The position numbers and the translations under genes are program-made. A DNA stretch of 64,000 bases from Pseudomonas fulva 12-X (GTDB taxonomy: Bacteria; Pseudomonadota; Gammaproteobacteria; Pseudomonadales; Pseudomonadaceae), in contig NC_015556.1 in assembly GCF_000213805.1 (NCBI RefSeq), forward strand, positions 3,611,001 to 3,675,000, written 5' to 3'. The notes beneath the pieces were generated by a model. It saw nothing but the letters and a program-made list of their open reading frames with translations, was not told the origin of the DNA and did no database searches. Shown in pieces: positions 36,759 to 44,962 of the stretch. The stretch's first letter is position 1. Each line of letters begins with the position of its first letter.

Positions 36759-37349
36759 ATGCTGGAATCCCTGTTCGTTCCCACTCTGATCGTTGCCCTG
36801 GCGGAAATCGGCGACAAGACGCAACTGCTCGCCCTGTTGCTGGCCGCGCGCTTTCGCAGGCCCTGGCCAATCATCTGGGGCATGGTCGCCGCCACCCTCG
36901 CCAATCACCTGGCCGCTGGCGCGGTGGGCAACTGGGTCGCCGGTCTGCTCTCGCCCGCGCTGCTGAGCTGGATTCTGGCGGCGTCGTTCATCGCCGTAGC
37001 CCTGTGGACGCTGATCCCGGACAAACTCGACGATGACGAAAGCTCCAACCTGAAACGCTACGGGCCGTTTCTGACCACGCTGGTGGCGTTCTTCCTGGCG
37101 GAGATGGGTGACAAGACCCAGGTGGCGACGGTAATGCTCGCAGCTCAGTACCCGCACTTCATCATGGTGGTGCTCGGTACCACGCTGGGCATGCTGATCG
37201 CCAACGTACCGGTGGTGCTGGCCGGCAACTTCGCGGCCGACCGCCTACCGCTCACCCTGATTCGCAGGCTTGCCGCCCTCGCCTTCGCAATCCTGGCGAT
37301 CTATGCGGCCTATCAGGCCATGCTGCTGAGTGGCTTTCTCAACGGCTGA
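36759..37349 (+). CDS. GDT1/UPF0016-family manganese exporter
   Basis: Inner-membrane cation exporter of 196 residues made of two homologous halves, each with the signature E-x-G-D-K-[TS]: EIGDKTQLLAL near residue 14 and EMGDKTQVATV near 115. About six hydrophobic helices are visible, ending in a short LNG tail. The family (TMEM165/GDT1, bacterial MneA) exports Mn2+ or Ca2+, and the upstream yybP-ykoY riboswitch strongly supports manganese. AGGAAA precedes the ATG. Confidence 0.92.
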   Translation: MLESLFVPTLIVALAEIGDKTQLLALLLAARFRRPWPIIWGMVAATLANHLAAGAVGNWVAGLLSPALLSWILAASFIAVALWTLIPDKLDDDESSNLKRYGPFLTTLVAFFLAEMGDKTQVATVMLAAQYPHFIMVVLGTTLGMLIANVPVVLAGNFAADRLPLTLIRRLAALAFAILAIYAAYQAMLLSGFLNG

Positions 37350-37398
37350 TCGCCTGGAGACAAAGCCAACGCCGGACCAAGGCGCTGGCCTTGAAGCT

Positions 37399-37441
37399 AA
37401 GCCGTCACCAAGCAGACACGAGCTGCGTGGTGGCGGCTTTT
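37399..37441 (+). terminator. Terminator of the manganese exporter gene
   Basis: AAGCCGTCACCA (37399-37410) pairs with TGGTGGCGGCTT (37428-37439) with one mismatch, followed by a short T run to 37441. Confidence 0.65.
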
Positions 37442-37451
37442 CACATCGTGA

Positions 37452-38270
37452 TCAGCCTTTCTTGGCCTGCTGATACAGTGGCATGACTTTCGGAATGGCG
37501 GCCTGCAGCGAGGCGATACGGCTGGACGAGGACGGGTGCGTGCTCATGAACTCCGGCGGCGCACCTTCGCTGGCCTTGGCCATCTTTTGCCACAGGCTTA
37601 CCGCCGCATTGGGGTTGTAGCCTGCGCGCGCGGCAAGTTCGAGACCGATCAGGTCGGCTTCGTTCTCGTTGCTGCGGCTGTTGGGAAGTGTCATGCCGTA
37701 GTTCACTGCAGCATCGGCCAGTGCCATCTGGTCCGAGCTGACGCCCAGCAATGCCGCTGCGCCCTGCTTCGCCAGGTTCACCCCATACGCCTTGGACATC
37801 GCTTCGCGGCCATGCTCGCGCAGAGCGTGGGCGATCTCATGGCCCATGACCGCAGCGATTTCGTCATCGGTAAGGTTCAGCTTGTCGATGATGCCGGTGT
37901 AGAAAATGATCTTGCCGCCCGGACCGCAGTTGGCGTTCAACTCAGGGCTCTTGATCAGGTTGACCTCCCACTGCCACTGCGCCGCATCCGGGCGGAACAG
38001 CGGCGCCTGCTTGATCAGGCGGTCGGCGACACGTTGCAGGCGCTTGGCCTCGGCGCTGTTCTTGTCCAGCGCGCCCTGGCTGGAAGCTTCCTGCAGAGTC
38101 TTCTGGTAAGACTGGGCATACATCTGGTTGACCTCATCGGTCGACAGCGCACTGAACATGTACTGCTTGCGCTCGACGCCGACCGAGCCACCGCTGGTGG
38201 TGTTGACGGCTTGGCATCCTGCCAGCAGCAGAGCCGCGGTCAGCGTGGTAATGGACAACGACGGTTTCAT
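37452..38270 (-). CDS. M48-family metalloprotease lipoprotein
   Basis: A 272-residue lipoprotein with lipobox LAGC (Cys19) and an M48 peptidase domain. The zinc site is HEIAHALREHG (HEXXH near residue 144) with the third ligand in NENEADLIGLELAARAGY (near 202). It resembles LoiP/YcaL/BepA-type outer-membrane quality-control proteases but without a TPR domain. It is monocistronic. Substrates are unknown; proteolysis of misassembled outer-membrane proteins is the family expectation. Confidence 0.92.
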   Translation of the reverse strand: MKPSLSITTLTAALLLAGCQAVNTTSGGSVGVERKQYMFSALSTDEVNQMYAQSYQKTLQEASSQGALDKNSAEAKRLQRVADRLIKQAPLFRPDAAQWQWEVNLIKSPELNANCGPGGKIIFYTGIIDKLNLTDDEIAAVMGHEIAHALREHGREAMSKAYGVNLAKQGAAALLGVSSDQMALADAAVNYGMTLPNSRSNENEADLIGLELAARAGYNPNAAVSLWQKMAKASEGAPPEFMSTHPSSSSRIASLQAAIPKVMPLYQQAKKG

Positions 38271-38342
38271 GCTGGATCTCTCCCTAAGAACTGAGGCGAA
38301 GTATGCTAACAGGCTGCCCGTATTTCAGCGCAAGCCAAAGAC

Positions 38343-38960
38343 TCAGGCAGGCGTCAGACACTCCGGCCCGTCGAGCTTCGGGTCATTGACCAAATTGCTC
38401 AACACGCGTTCGCGCAACACTATCGGCTTGGCGACGAGCAGCGCCTGCAGTTCCTCCAGCGGTGTGTCGGCAGCCAGCCAGCGCTGGCGTTGCTCGGCAT
38501 CGAGAATCAAGGGGCGGCGCAGCGTCGCGGCCGCCTGGGTGACCATGGCCGTGCTCAGATAAACATGGCCCTCTACCGGATAGGTTTCCCACACTGCCGC
38601 AAAATACAGCAGCGAATCCTCGCCGCTCAGCCAGTACGGGCGCTTGCGCGCCGCGCCGCGCCATTCGTAGAAACCGTTGGCGGGAATCAGGCCGCGGCGC
38701 AGACGAAACGCCTCGCGAAACATCGGCTGCTCGCTCAGGGTTTCGGCGCGGGCATGGGATGGCGTCTTCGACAGATCCTTGAGCCAGGCGGGCGTCAGCC
38801 CCCAGCGCGCACGGACCACGGCGGGCTGCTCATGTTCGCTGCGCAACAGCAAAACCTGGGAGCCGGGCGCAAGGTTCCAGTGCGGTTGCTGGTCAGCGGG
38901 AAAACCTGGCTGCGCCGCGAAGGCGGGCGTCCAGCGAAACAGCGCGAAGCGTCCACTCAT
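38343..38960 (-). CDS. SRAP-domain (YedK/HMCES-like) protein lacking catalytic residues
   Basis: A 205-residue SRAP fold. Active members use Cys2 to cross-link to abasic sites in single-stranded DNA, helped by Asn, Glu and His. Here the start is MSGRFALF, so residue 2 is Ser (AGT) instead of Cys. The NAR-ET asparagine is His69 (SHARAET), and the HDRRP histidine position is Thr146 (ATLRRP). Only the glutamate survives (NGFYEW, Glu99). WNLAPG and the overall fold-specific blocks are intact, so the gene is not simply decayed. It is the third gene of an operon with the CPXCG and DUF2007 genes. A DNA-binding but non-cross-linking role is an inference. Confidence 0.85.
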   Translation of the reverse strand: MSGRFALFRWTPAFAAQPGFPADQQPHWNLAPGSQVLLLRSEHEQPAVVRARWGLTPAWLKDLSKTPSHARAETLSEQPMFREAFRLRRGLIPANGFYEWRGAARKRPYWLSGEDSLLYFAAVWETYPVEGHVYLSTAMVTQAAATLRRPLILDAEQRQRWLAADTPLEELQALLVAKPIVLRERVLSNLVNDPKLDGPECLTPA

Positions 38961-38991
38961 GAAAGGCTCATCGGGATGGGTGGCGCGCCGC

Positions 38992-39252
38992 TCAACACAG
39001 CAGCACGCCCTGAACGGAATCCGGCTCGTCACCGGGCAGCGGTTGCGCGCCATTGTACTCGCCGATCAGCCAGCGGGCGCGCTCGGCGTCGGCGTCCTCA
39101 ACCAGCATGCCGAGCAGCCCGCAGGCCGGCAGCTCGCCCACGGCGCCAGCCAGATGGGCGCCGACCAGATGTGCCTGGATGCCCTCGCTGGCCAGCATGG
39201 CCTTGAGCAACTCGCCCTCCATGAGGTCCTGCGGTTCGTAAACGCGCTTCAT
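38992..39252 (-). CDS. DUF2007-family protein
   Basis: An 86-residue cytoplasmic protein with the DUF2007 pattern: MKRVYEPQDLMEGELLKAMLASEGI (start of a ferredoxin-like beta-alpha-beta fold), AHLVGAHLAGAVGELP, and VEDADAERARWLI. DUF2007 is related to regulatory ACT-like or P-II-like folds and is described as a putative signal-transducing domain; no ligand is known. Its ATG overlaps the stop of the CPXCG gene by one base (TGATG), implying translational coupling. Confidence 0.85.
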   Translation of the reverse strand: MKRVYEPQDLMEGELLKAMLASEGIQAHLVGAHLAGAVGELPACGLLGMLVEDADAERARWLIGEYNGAQPLPGDEPDSVQGVLLC

Positions 39253-39434
39253 CAGTCGTTCTCCCCACGCACATCCAGATGCCAGTTCTGGCCGTCGGTT
39301 TCGAGCAGAAAAACGATGGGCCGGCAACACACTGGGCAATCCTCGATGTACTGCTGATCACCCGCCGACAAATCCAGCACCGCCTCGACCGGTTCACCGC
39401 AATAGGGGCACTGGTAATCCTGGGTTTCCAACAT
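39252..39434 (-). CDS. CPXCG-motif zinc-ribbon protein
   Basis: A 60-residue protein with two cysteine pairs, CPYCGE (residues 9-13) and CPVCC (near 33-37), that should bind one zinc as a small ribbon; the spacing and acidic centre (IEDCPVCCRPI) match the CPXCG family of proteobacteria. Start ATG 39434 has a nearby GGAGGCG. It heads the operon with DUF2007 and SRAP genes and diverges from an acyltransferase gene. Function unknown. Confidence 0.88.
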   Translation of the reverse strand: MLETQDYQCPYCGEPVEAVLDLSAGDQQYIEDCPVCCRPIVFLLETDGQNWHLDVRGEND

Positions 39435-39576
39435 GAGGCGCCTCCGGGTGACTTGCAGGGTATAATGCTCGATCACTTGCTGCTCCCGGGTTGCCGTCAC
39501 GCCCTCGTTAGGCGTCATCACGGCACGGGGTACAGCGCTTTCAACTCTTCAATAGCAGCGATAATCACAAGAGATC

Positions 39577-40743
39577 ATGATGGGCGAATTCGACAGCATC
39601 CGACCCTACGCCGACGCGGAAATTCCAGCGGTTCTGGCGCGCTTGTTGGCCGACGATGCGTTTCTCGACATCCTTACCCAGTTTCGTTTTCCGCGTCTGG
39701 CCGGCCCGTTTGGCTGGGCGCTCAAACCTCTTATAGCTCATCGGCTGCGCTCGCAGTTCCGCCATATCGATTCGGTTCGCGCGCTGCAAGAATCCATCGA
39801 GCCGTACATCGACCGCACCGTCGAGCACGCCACCGATGGCGTGACCTACTCGGGCGTGGAGACGCTCAAGGCCGGTAGCCCCTACCTGTTCCTGGCCAAC
39901 CACCGCGACATCGTCATGGACCCGGCCTTTGTCAACTACGCCGTGTACCACGCAGGCCTGCAGACACCACGCATCGCCATCGGTGACAACCTCTTGCAGA
40001 AGCCTTTCGTCAGCGATCTGATGCGCCTGAACAAGAGCTTCATCGTGCACCGCTCGATCACCGGGCGCCGCGAGAAGCTGGCCGCCTATCAACTGCTGTC
40101 GGCCTATATCAGCCACTCGATTGCACAGGATGGCGAATCGATCTGGATCGCCCAGGCCGAAGGCCGCGCCAAGGACGGTGACGACCGCACCGATTCGGCG
40201 ATCCTCAAGATGTTTCATATGAGCCGCAAGGACGAGCCGTTTGCCGACGTCATCGCCAGCCTCAAACTGACCCCGGTGTCGATCAGCTACGAATACGACC
40301 CCTGTGACCAGGCCAAGGCCCGCGAGCTGTACACCCGCGCAACTACCGGCAGCTACACCAAGCAGCCGGGCGAGGATGACAAGAGCATCGGACTGGGCAT
40401 CACTGGCTACAAGGGCCGCGTACATGTGCATTTCGGCGATCCGATCACCAGCGGTTTCGAAGATGCCAAACAGCTGGCGGCGCTGACCGATGCGCAAATC
40501 CTCACCGGCTACCGGCTGTTCCCGGTGCACTACCTGGCCTACGCCATGTGGAGCGAACGCGATCCGCAGCTCGAGGTGCCGGCGGCCGAATCGCTGTTCG
40601 GTGCTGACGAACTGGCCGCCGCCAAGGAACAGTGGCAACAACGCCTGAGCCGCTGCCCGAGCGAACAACAGCCCTATCTGATCCTGCAGTACGCGATGCC
40701 GGTGCGTAACCAGTACCGCGTCAAGGCCGGCCTGCCGCTCTGA
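39577..40743 (+). CDS. PlsC-like glycerol-phosphate acyltransferase domain protein
   Basis: A 388-residue acyltransferase with the H-X4-D motif in NHRDIVMD (residues 108-113), GDNLLQKPFVSDLMRLNKSFIVHRS and the EGRAKDGDDRTD segment equivalent to the acceptor-binding EGTRS. It is larger than PlsC and has a C-terminal extension (about 300-388) of unknown role. There is no clear transmembrane helix, so it is probably peripheral. It is divergent from the zinc-ribbon operon and ends in a shared terminator. Confidence 0.88.
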   Translation: MMGEFDSIRPYADAEIPAVLARLLADDAFLDILTQFRFPRLAGPFGWALKPLIAHRLRSQFRHIDSVRALQESIEPYIDRTVEHATDGVTYSGVETLKAGSPYLFLANHRDIVMDPAFVNYAVYHAGLQTPRIAIGDNLLQKPFVSDLMRLNKSFIVHRSITGRREKLAAYQLLSAYISHSIAQDGESIWIAQAEGRAKDGDDRTDSAILKMFHMSRKDEPFADVIASLKLTPVSISYEYDPCDQAKARELYTRATTGSYTKQPGEDDKSIGLGITGYKGRVHVHFGDPITSGFEDAKQLAALTDAQILTGYRLFPVHYLAYAMWSERDPQLEVPAAESLFGADELAAAKEQWQQRLSRCPSEQQPYLILQYAMPVRNQYRVKAGLPL

Positions 40744-40763
40744 CTCAGCCGCCCCGAGAAACG

Positions 40764-40791
40764 AAAAAGCCCCGACTTGTCGGGGCTTTTT
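40764..40791. terminator. Bidirectional terminator
   Basis: AAAAAGCCCCGAC (40764-40776), loop TT, GTCGGGGCTTTTT (40779-40791), with T runs on both strands, serving the convergent acyltransferase and YajG-family genes. Confidence 0.93.
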
Positions 40792-40806
40792 TGCATCTGC
40801 CAGCTG

Positions 40807-41391
40807 TTACTGACCGTTGAGGATCTGCCCCAGGGTCGGGTCCTTGAATGCACGGGTGAGCGCGTCGCTCAGCACATCACTGACCAGCTTGGTATTGGTT
40901 TCCTGGTTTGGCGCCATGCCGAAACGCTGGTTCAACGAAGCGCCGTAGCGGCCGCTGTAACGACGATTGCTGTTCTGCACATCGGCTCGGAAGCTGGCAG
41001 TCATGTCGGCTTCGGTGACGTACATGCCTTCCTTGGGCGACTGATATTTCAGCTCGGCCAGGGTCAGGGTCAACTGCGGCGCGTTATAGGCGTTTGGCGA
41101 CGGCGTGAAGCCCAACAGGCGCACAGCCGCTTCGGCCTGAGCCTGCAGCTTGGGCAGAATGTCCTGGCCGGAAACGCTGATCGCGCTGGTTTCAGGGTAC
41201 AGGCCACCGCGGGTGCCCAGGACCGGAGAAGGACGTCCATCGACCACGCGCACCACCACCGGCTGGCCCTGGCCTACCGCGTTGAGCGGCCCGGTCAGTT
41301 TGGGCTGCGGGCTGAGTTGCTGCGGGCTGTGGGCACAACCGACAAGAGCCAGACTGAAAACGGCAACCAGACCAAACAACAGGCGTTTCAT
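40807..41391 (-). CDS. YajG-family lipoprotein
   Basis: A 194-residue lipoprotein: signal peptide LLFGLVAVFSLALVGC with Cys19 as lipidation site, then a YajG domain (VVVRVVDGRPSPVLGTRGG, LTLTLAELKY, FRADVQNSNRRYSGRYGAS, LSDALTRAFKDPTLGQIL). Family members are outer-membrane-associated with no settled function. The second mature residue is Ala, not Asp, consistent with outer-membrane sorting. Monocistronic. Confidence 0.9.
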   Translation of the reverse strand: MKRLLFGLVAVFSLALVGCAHSPQQLSPQPKLTGPLNAVGQGQPVVVRVVDGRPSPVLGTRGGLYPETSAISVSGQDILPKLQAQAEAAVRLLGFTPSPNAYNAPQLTLTLAELKYQSPKEGMYVTEADMTASFRADVQNSNRRYSGRYGASLNQRFGMAPNQETNTKLVSDVLSDALTRAFKDPTLGQILNGQ

Positions 41392-41534
41392 ACTCGGTTC
41401 TCCATGAGGGGCGCTAAAGGCTGGCGAAGTATAACGAATCGACCTGTAAACGGTGAGCGCGGTTCCGCGTCACCTGCTCGTCACATGCCGGAGGTATAAG
41501 ACTTTGGTCGCTTTGCATGAACGGAGCTTGTTTG

Positions 41535-41729
41535 ATGCGTGCATTCCTCAAGAAAGTCGCCAGCGCCCCGAACCCACGTATTTTCGCCTGCCTGGACGAG
41601 CACGGCATTTGCCGGGCGTTTCGCCAGAGCGCCCAGCCGCCGGGCCCTGCAGGCTGGCAGGAAGTCAACGAACAGCGCCTGTGCTGGCTCGGCGCGCCCC
41701 TGCCGAAAAGCGCATTCACCCGCCACTGA
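41535..41729 (+). CDS. Small protein of unknown function
   Basis: A 64-residue basic protein starting MRAFLKKVASAPNPRIFACLD, with three cysteines (residues about 19, 27 and 52), a PPGPAGWQEV turn and no signal peptide or membrane helix. GGAG (41523-41526) lies eight bases before the ATG, and codon use is typical of the surrounding genes, so I take it as real. It is divergent from the YajG-family gene. Family not recognised. Confidence 0.6.
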   Translation: MRAFLKKVASAPNPRIFACLDEHGICRAFRQSAQPPGPAGWQEVNEQRLCWLGAPLPKSAFTRH

Positions 41730-42219
41730 ACGCCCACACAGGCGTTTTCCTACCCTAAAGCGTGTGCAATAAAAGTCACACGCAGCTGATCACTTGCCCT
41801 GCTTTCGCCTTATAATCGCGCCCCGATTATAAGGACGCCTCCTGATCGGCATCGCCGTACCGCTGATGCACTCATGCCATCGGCAACGCCACAGAGAGTC
41901 GCCCACTTCGTGCTGCTCGATATCGAAGGCCTTCCTCCATGCTCCATGCGATGGCCGCGTTTTCGCGGAACATCTGCAGGCTGAGACGGCCCAACAGGCA
42001 CATGAACTTTTGAGGTTCGCGTTCCAAAAGAACGTGAAAAAACGGTTTCAATAACTTCACAAGAGTGTGGCGAACATATGAATCAGCTTGCGGCAGGACA
42101 AGGCGACCTCCTTCCGTCATCCCATTCCTCAATACAGCTCTGCAACCGCTGCTGACAGGCGCCTTTGACGCCCAGGCCGACGGCCTATGACTGGACGCTG
42201 ATTTTTTGGAGATGTGGTA
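41730..42219 (+). promoter_or_regulatory. 490-base region upstream of mqo
   Basis: No gene is supported here. A possible 62-codon frame (41866-42054) has Cys-rich, unconserved-looking content and no ribosome binding site. The region holds a perfect 11-base inverted repeat around a TATAAT box (41808-41834), GTGTGC...(N9)...CACACG-like arms near 41763-41782, and the mqo ribosome binding site TTGGAG at 42206-42211. If TATAAT at 41811 is the mqo promoter, the mqo leader is close to 400 bases. Confidence 0.4.
41808..41834. repeat. Perfect inverted repeat containing facing -10 boxes
   Basis: CCTTATAATCG (41808-41818), spacer CGCCC, CGATTATAAGG (41824-41834). Each arm contains TATAAT reading outward on its own strand. 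Confidence 0.75.
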
Positions 42220-43722
42220 ATGGCGCAGAACGATTACGAAGCTGTAGATGTAGTGCTGGTCGGTGCCGGCATCATGAGCGCAACGCTGGCCGTGCTGCTC
42301 AAGGAACTTGACCCAGGCATAAAACTGGAAGTCGTCGAGGCGATGAGCGCCGGTGCGGCAGAAAGCTCCAACCCGTGGAACAACGCGGGCACCGGGCATG
42401 CTGGTTTGTGCGAACTCAACTACACCCCCGAGTCCGCCGACGGTTCCATCGACATCAAGAAAGCCGTGAGCATTAATGCTCAGTTCGAGGAGTCCAAGCA
42501 GTTCTGGGCCCACCTGGTCAAGAAAGGCACCTTTGGCTCGCCCAAATCCTTCATCAACCCGGTACCGCACCTGAGCTTCGTCCGCGGCCAGAAAGGCATC
42601 GACTACCTCAAGAAGCGCTTCGAGGCGCTGCACGTGCATCACGCGTTCGAAGACATGGTGTACAGCGAAGACCGCGCCACCATGAACGAGTGGATGCCGC
42701 TAATGATGCCGGGCCGTGACCCGAACGAGCCGATTGCAGCGACCCGCGTGGCCAATGGCACCGACGTCAACTTCGGCGCGCTGACCAAGAGCCTGCTCGA
42801 TCATCTGGTTCAGCAGAGCAATGCCCGCGTGACCTTCAATCAGCGCGTCACTGATCTCACCCGCAACGAGCACGGCTGGTGCGTGAGCACCAAGGATCAG
42901 CAAAGCGGCAACCATCGCCAGATCCAGGCTCGCTTCGTGTTCCTCGGCGCGGGCGGCGGCGCCCTGCCCCTACTGCAGATGTCCGGCATCGCCGAGGGCA
43001 AGGGTTTCGGTGGCTTCCCGGTCAGTGGCCAGTGGCTGCGCTGCGACAACCCGGAAGTGGTCAACCAGCATCAGGCCAAGGTCTACAGCCAGGCCGAAGT
43101 CGGCTCGCCGCCCATGTCGGTGCCGCACCTGGATACCCGTGTGGTCGACGGCAAGAAGTCGCTGCTGTTCGGGCCTTATGCCGGCTTCACCACCAAGTTC
43201 CTGAAGAAGGGCTCGTTCCTCGACCTGCCGATGTCGGTACGTCTGAACAACATCGGCCCGATGCTGGCCGTGGCCCGCGACAACTTCGACCTGACCCGTT
43301 ATCTGGTCAAGGAAGTCATGCAGTCCCAGGAGCAGCGGCTCAACACCCTGCGCGGCTTCTATCCAGAGGCCAAAGCCAGCGACTGGCGCCTGGAGATTGC
43401 CGGCCAGCGCGTGCAGATCATCAAGAAGGACGCCAAGAAAGGCGGCATTCTGCAATTCGGTACCGAGCTTGTGGCGGCACAGGACGGCTCCATCGCTGCC
43501 CTGCTGGGCGCCTCTCCAGGCGCATCGGTGACCGTTTCGATCATGCTCGACCTGATTCGTCGCTGCTTCCCCGAGCAGGCGGCCTCAGCCGAGTGGAGCA
43601 CCAAGCTGAACGAGATCTTCCCGGTGCCCGCCTCGGTCCTGATCAAGGATGCCGAGCAGTACCGTGCCGTTCAGGCGCAGTCCGATACGGTGCTGCAGCT
43701 GCGAGATGCCTCGCCGGCCTGA
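42220..43722 (+). CDS. mqo: Malate:quinone oxidoreductase
   Basis: Membrane-associated FAD enzyme that oxidises malate to oxaloacetate with quinone as acceptor, in the TCA cycle and respiratory chain. At 500 residues it is full length. It has the FAD-binding [21 protein letters not shown] (about 8-28), [56 protein letters not shown] and a C-terminal [18 protein letters not shown] 42220 is eight bases after GGAG. It converges on rpoS, each gene with its own terminator. Confidence 0.97.
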   Translation: MAQNDYEAVDVVLVGAGIMSATLAVLLKELDPGIKLEVVEAMSAGAAESSNPWNNAGTGHAGLCELNYTPESADGSIDIKKAVSINAQFEESKQFWAHLVKKGTFGSPKSFINPVPHLSFVRGQKGIDYLKKRFEALHVHHAFEDMVYSEDRATMNEWMPLMMPGRDPNEPIAATRVANGTDVNFGALTKSLLDHLVQQSNARVTFNQRVTDLTRNEHGWCVSTKDQQSGNHRQIQARFVFLGAGGGALPLLQMSGIAEGKGFGGFPVSGQWLRCDNPEVVNQHQAKVYSQAEVGSPPMSVPHLDTRVVDGKKSLLFGPYAGFTTKFLKKGSFLDLPMSVRLNNIGPMLAVARDNFDLTRYLVKEVMQSQEQRLNTLRGFYPEAKASDWRLEIAGQRVQIIKKDAKKGGILQFGTELVAAQDGSIAALLGASPGASVTVSIMLDLIRRCFPEQAASAEWSTKLNEIFPVPASVLIKDAEQYRAVQAQSDTVLQLRDASPA

Positions 43723-43736
43723 TTGATGGCCTGATG

Positions 43737-43765
43737 AAAACGGCGCCCTTGAGGCGCCGTTTTTA
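43737..43765 (+). terminator. mqo terminator
   Basis: AAAACGGCGCC (43737-43747), loop CTTGA, GGCGCCGTTTT (43753-43763) and further T, 14 bases after the mqo stop. Confidence 0.92.
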
Positions 43766-43792
43766 TTTCTTCATCCAAAGCCCCGATACAAT

Positions 43793-43820
43793 AAAAAAGC
43801 CAGTCAGCAAACTGACTGGC
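43793..43820 (-). terminator. rpoS terminator
   Basis: GCCAGTCAG (43799-43807), loop CAAA, CTGACTGGC (43812-43820); the A run 43793-43798 gives the T run of the minus-strand transcript. Confidence 0.92.
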
Positions 43821-43842
43821 CGAGGGCCTGGCAGGCCGGGTA

Positions 43843-44853
43843 TTACTGGAACAGCGAGTCCGCGGAGAGGCCGTTTCTCTCAAGTATTTCGCGCAGGCGC
43901 TTGAGTGCCTCGACCTGGATCTGCCGCACGCGTTCACGGGTAAGGCCGATTTCCTGCCCGACCTCCTCAAGCGTGCAGCTCTCGTGACCACGCAGGCCGA
44001 AGCGGCGCACCACCACTTCACGCTGCTTGTCGGTGAGCTCCGAAAGCCACTGGTCGATGCTTTGAGACAGGTCGTCGTCCTGCAGCAGCTCGCAAGGATC
44101 CGTAGGGCGGTCATCGGTCAGGGTGTCGAGCAGCGTCTTGTCGGAGTCTGGGCCCAGTGACACATCCACCGAGGATACACGCTCGTTCAGCCCCAGCATG
44201 CGCTTGACCTCTCCTACCGGTTTTTCCAGCAGGTTGGCGATCTCTTCCGGGGATGGCTCATGGTCGAGCTTCTGGGTCAGCTCGCGCGCAGCGCGCAAGT
44301 AAACGTTGAGTTCTTTGACGACGTGAATGGGCAGGCGGATGGTTCGGGTCTGATTCATGATCGCCCGCTCGATGGTCTGCCGAATCCACCAGGTCGCGTA
44401 GGTGGAGAAACGGAAGCCACGCTCCGGGTCGAACTTCTCGACAGCGCGAATCAGGCCCAGGTTGCCTTCTTCGATCAGGTCCAGGAGCGACAGCCCGCGG
44501 TTCACGTAGCGACGGGCGATCTTCACCACCAGCCGCAAGTTACTCTCGATCATGCGCTTGCGCCCGGCGGGGTCGCCCTTCTGCGCAAGACGCGCGAAGA
44601 ACACCTCTTCTTCCGGGGTAAGCAGGGGGGAGAATCCGATTTCGTTGAGGTAGAGCTGAGTGGCGTCGAGCGCCCGGGTGTAGTCGATGTACTTGTGTTG
44701 CTTGCTACCGGCCGGCTGCTTGGCCTTGCTGCGCGTGGCGACCTTGGCACTAGCCGCCTTGTCGCTGGCCTCGTCAAGATCGATGTCAGGCTCCATCAGG
44801 AGCACGGCGTCATCGATGTCAAACTCCGGCGCTGCCTTGGTATCGAGTGCCAT
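43843..44853 (-). CDS. rpoS: RNA polymerase sigma factor RpoS
   Basis: Stationary-phase and general-stress sigma factor of 336 residues. Region 1.2 lies around [27 protein letters not shown]. Region 2 has [38 protein letters not shown] and [18 protein letters not shown], and region 3 starts around [24 protein letters not shown]. Region 4 has the helix-turn-helix [29 protein letters not shown]. The start [11 protein letters not shown] is the family N-terminus. It follows nlpD (109 bases), and as in other gammaproteobacteria part of its transcription probably begins inside nlpD. Confidence 0.98.
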   Translation of the reverse strand: MALDTKAAPEFDIDDAVLLMEPDIDLDEASDKAASAKVATRSKAKQPAGSKQHKYIDYTRALDATQLYLNEIGFSPLLTPEEEVFFARLAQKGDPAGRKRMIESNLRLVVKIARRYVNRGLSLLDLIEEGNLGLIRAVEKFDPERGFRFSTYATWWIRQTIERAIMNQTRTIRLPIHVVKELNVYLRAARELTQKLDHEPSPEEIANLLEKPVGEVKRMLGLNERVSSVDVSLGPDSDKTLLDTLTDDRPTDPCELLQDDDLSQSIDQWLSELTDKQREVVVRRFGLRGHESCTLEEVGQEIGLTRERVRQIQVEALKRLREILERNGLSADSLFQ

Positions 44854-44962
44854 TTTATTGTTCCGTCCCTTGCTGAGTTCGACCAGCAAGCTCCGATGTG
44901 CCCGTCTCCTTGGCGACATCCGAGCCCGTCCATCCCACGTGAGCGGGTGAACGAGCGACAGA

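Noticed and set aside
38343..38960. SRAP gene as a pseudogene
   Set aside because: Frame intact, normal length, fold blocks conserved and position within a coupled operon; residue changes look selective rather than random decay.
41866..42054. Possible 62-codon gene upstream of mqo
   Set aside because: No ribosome binding site and an unstructured, Cys/His-rich composition unlike neighbouring genes; treated as part of the mqo upstream region.
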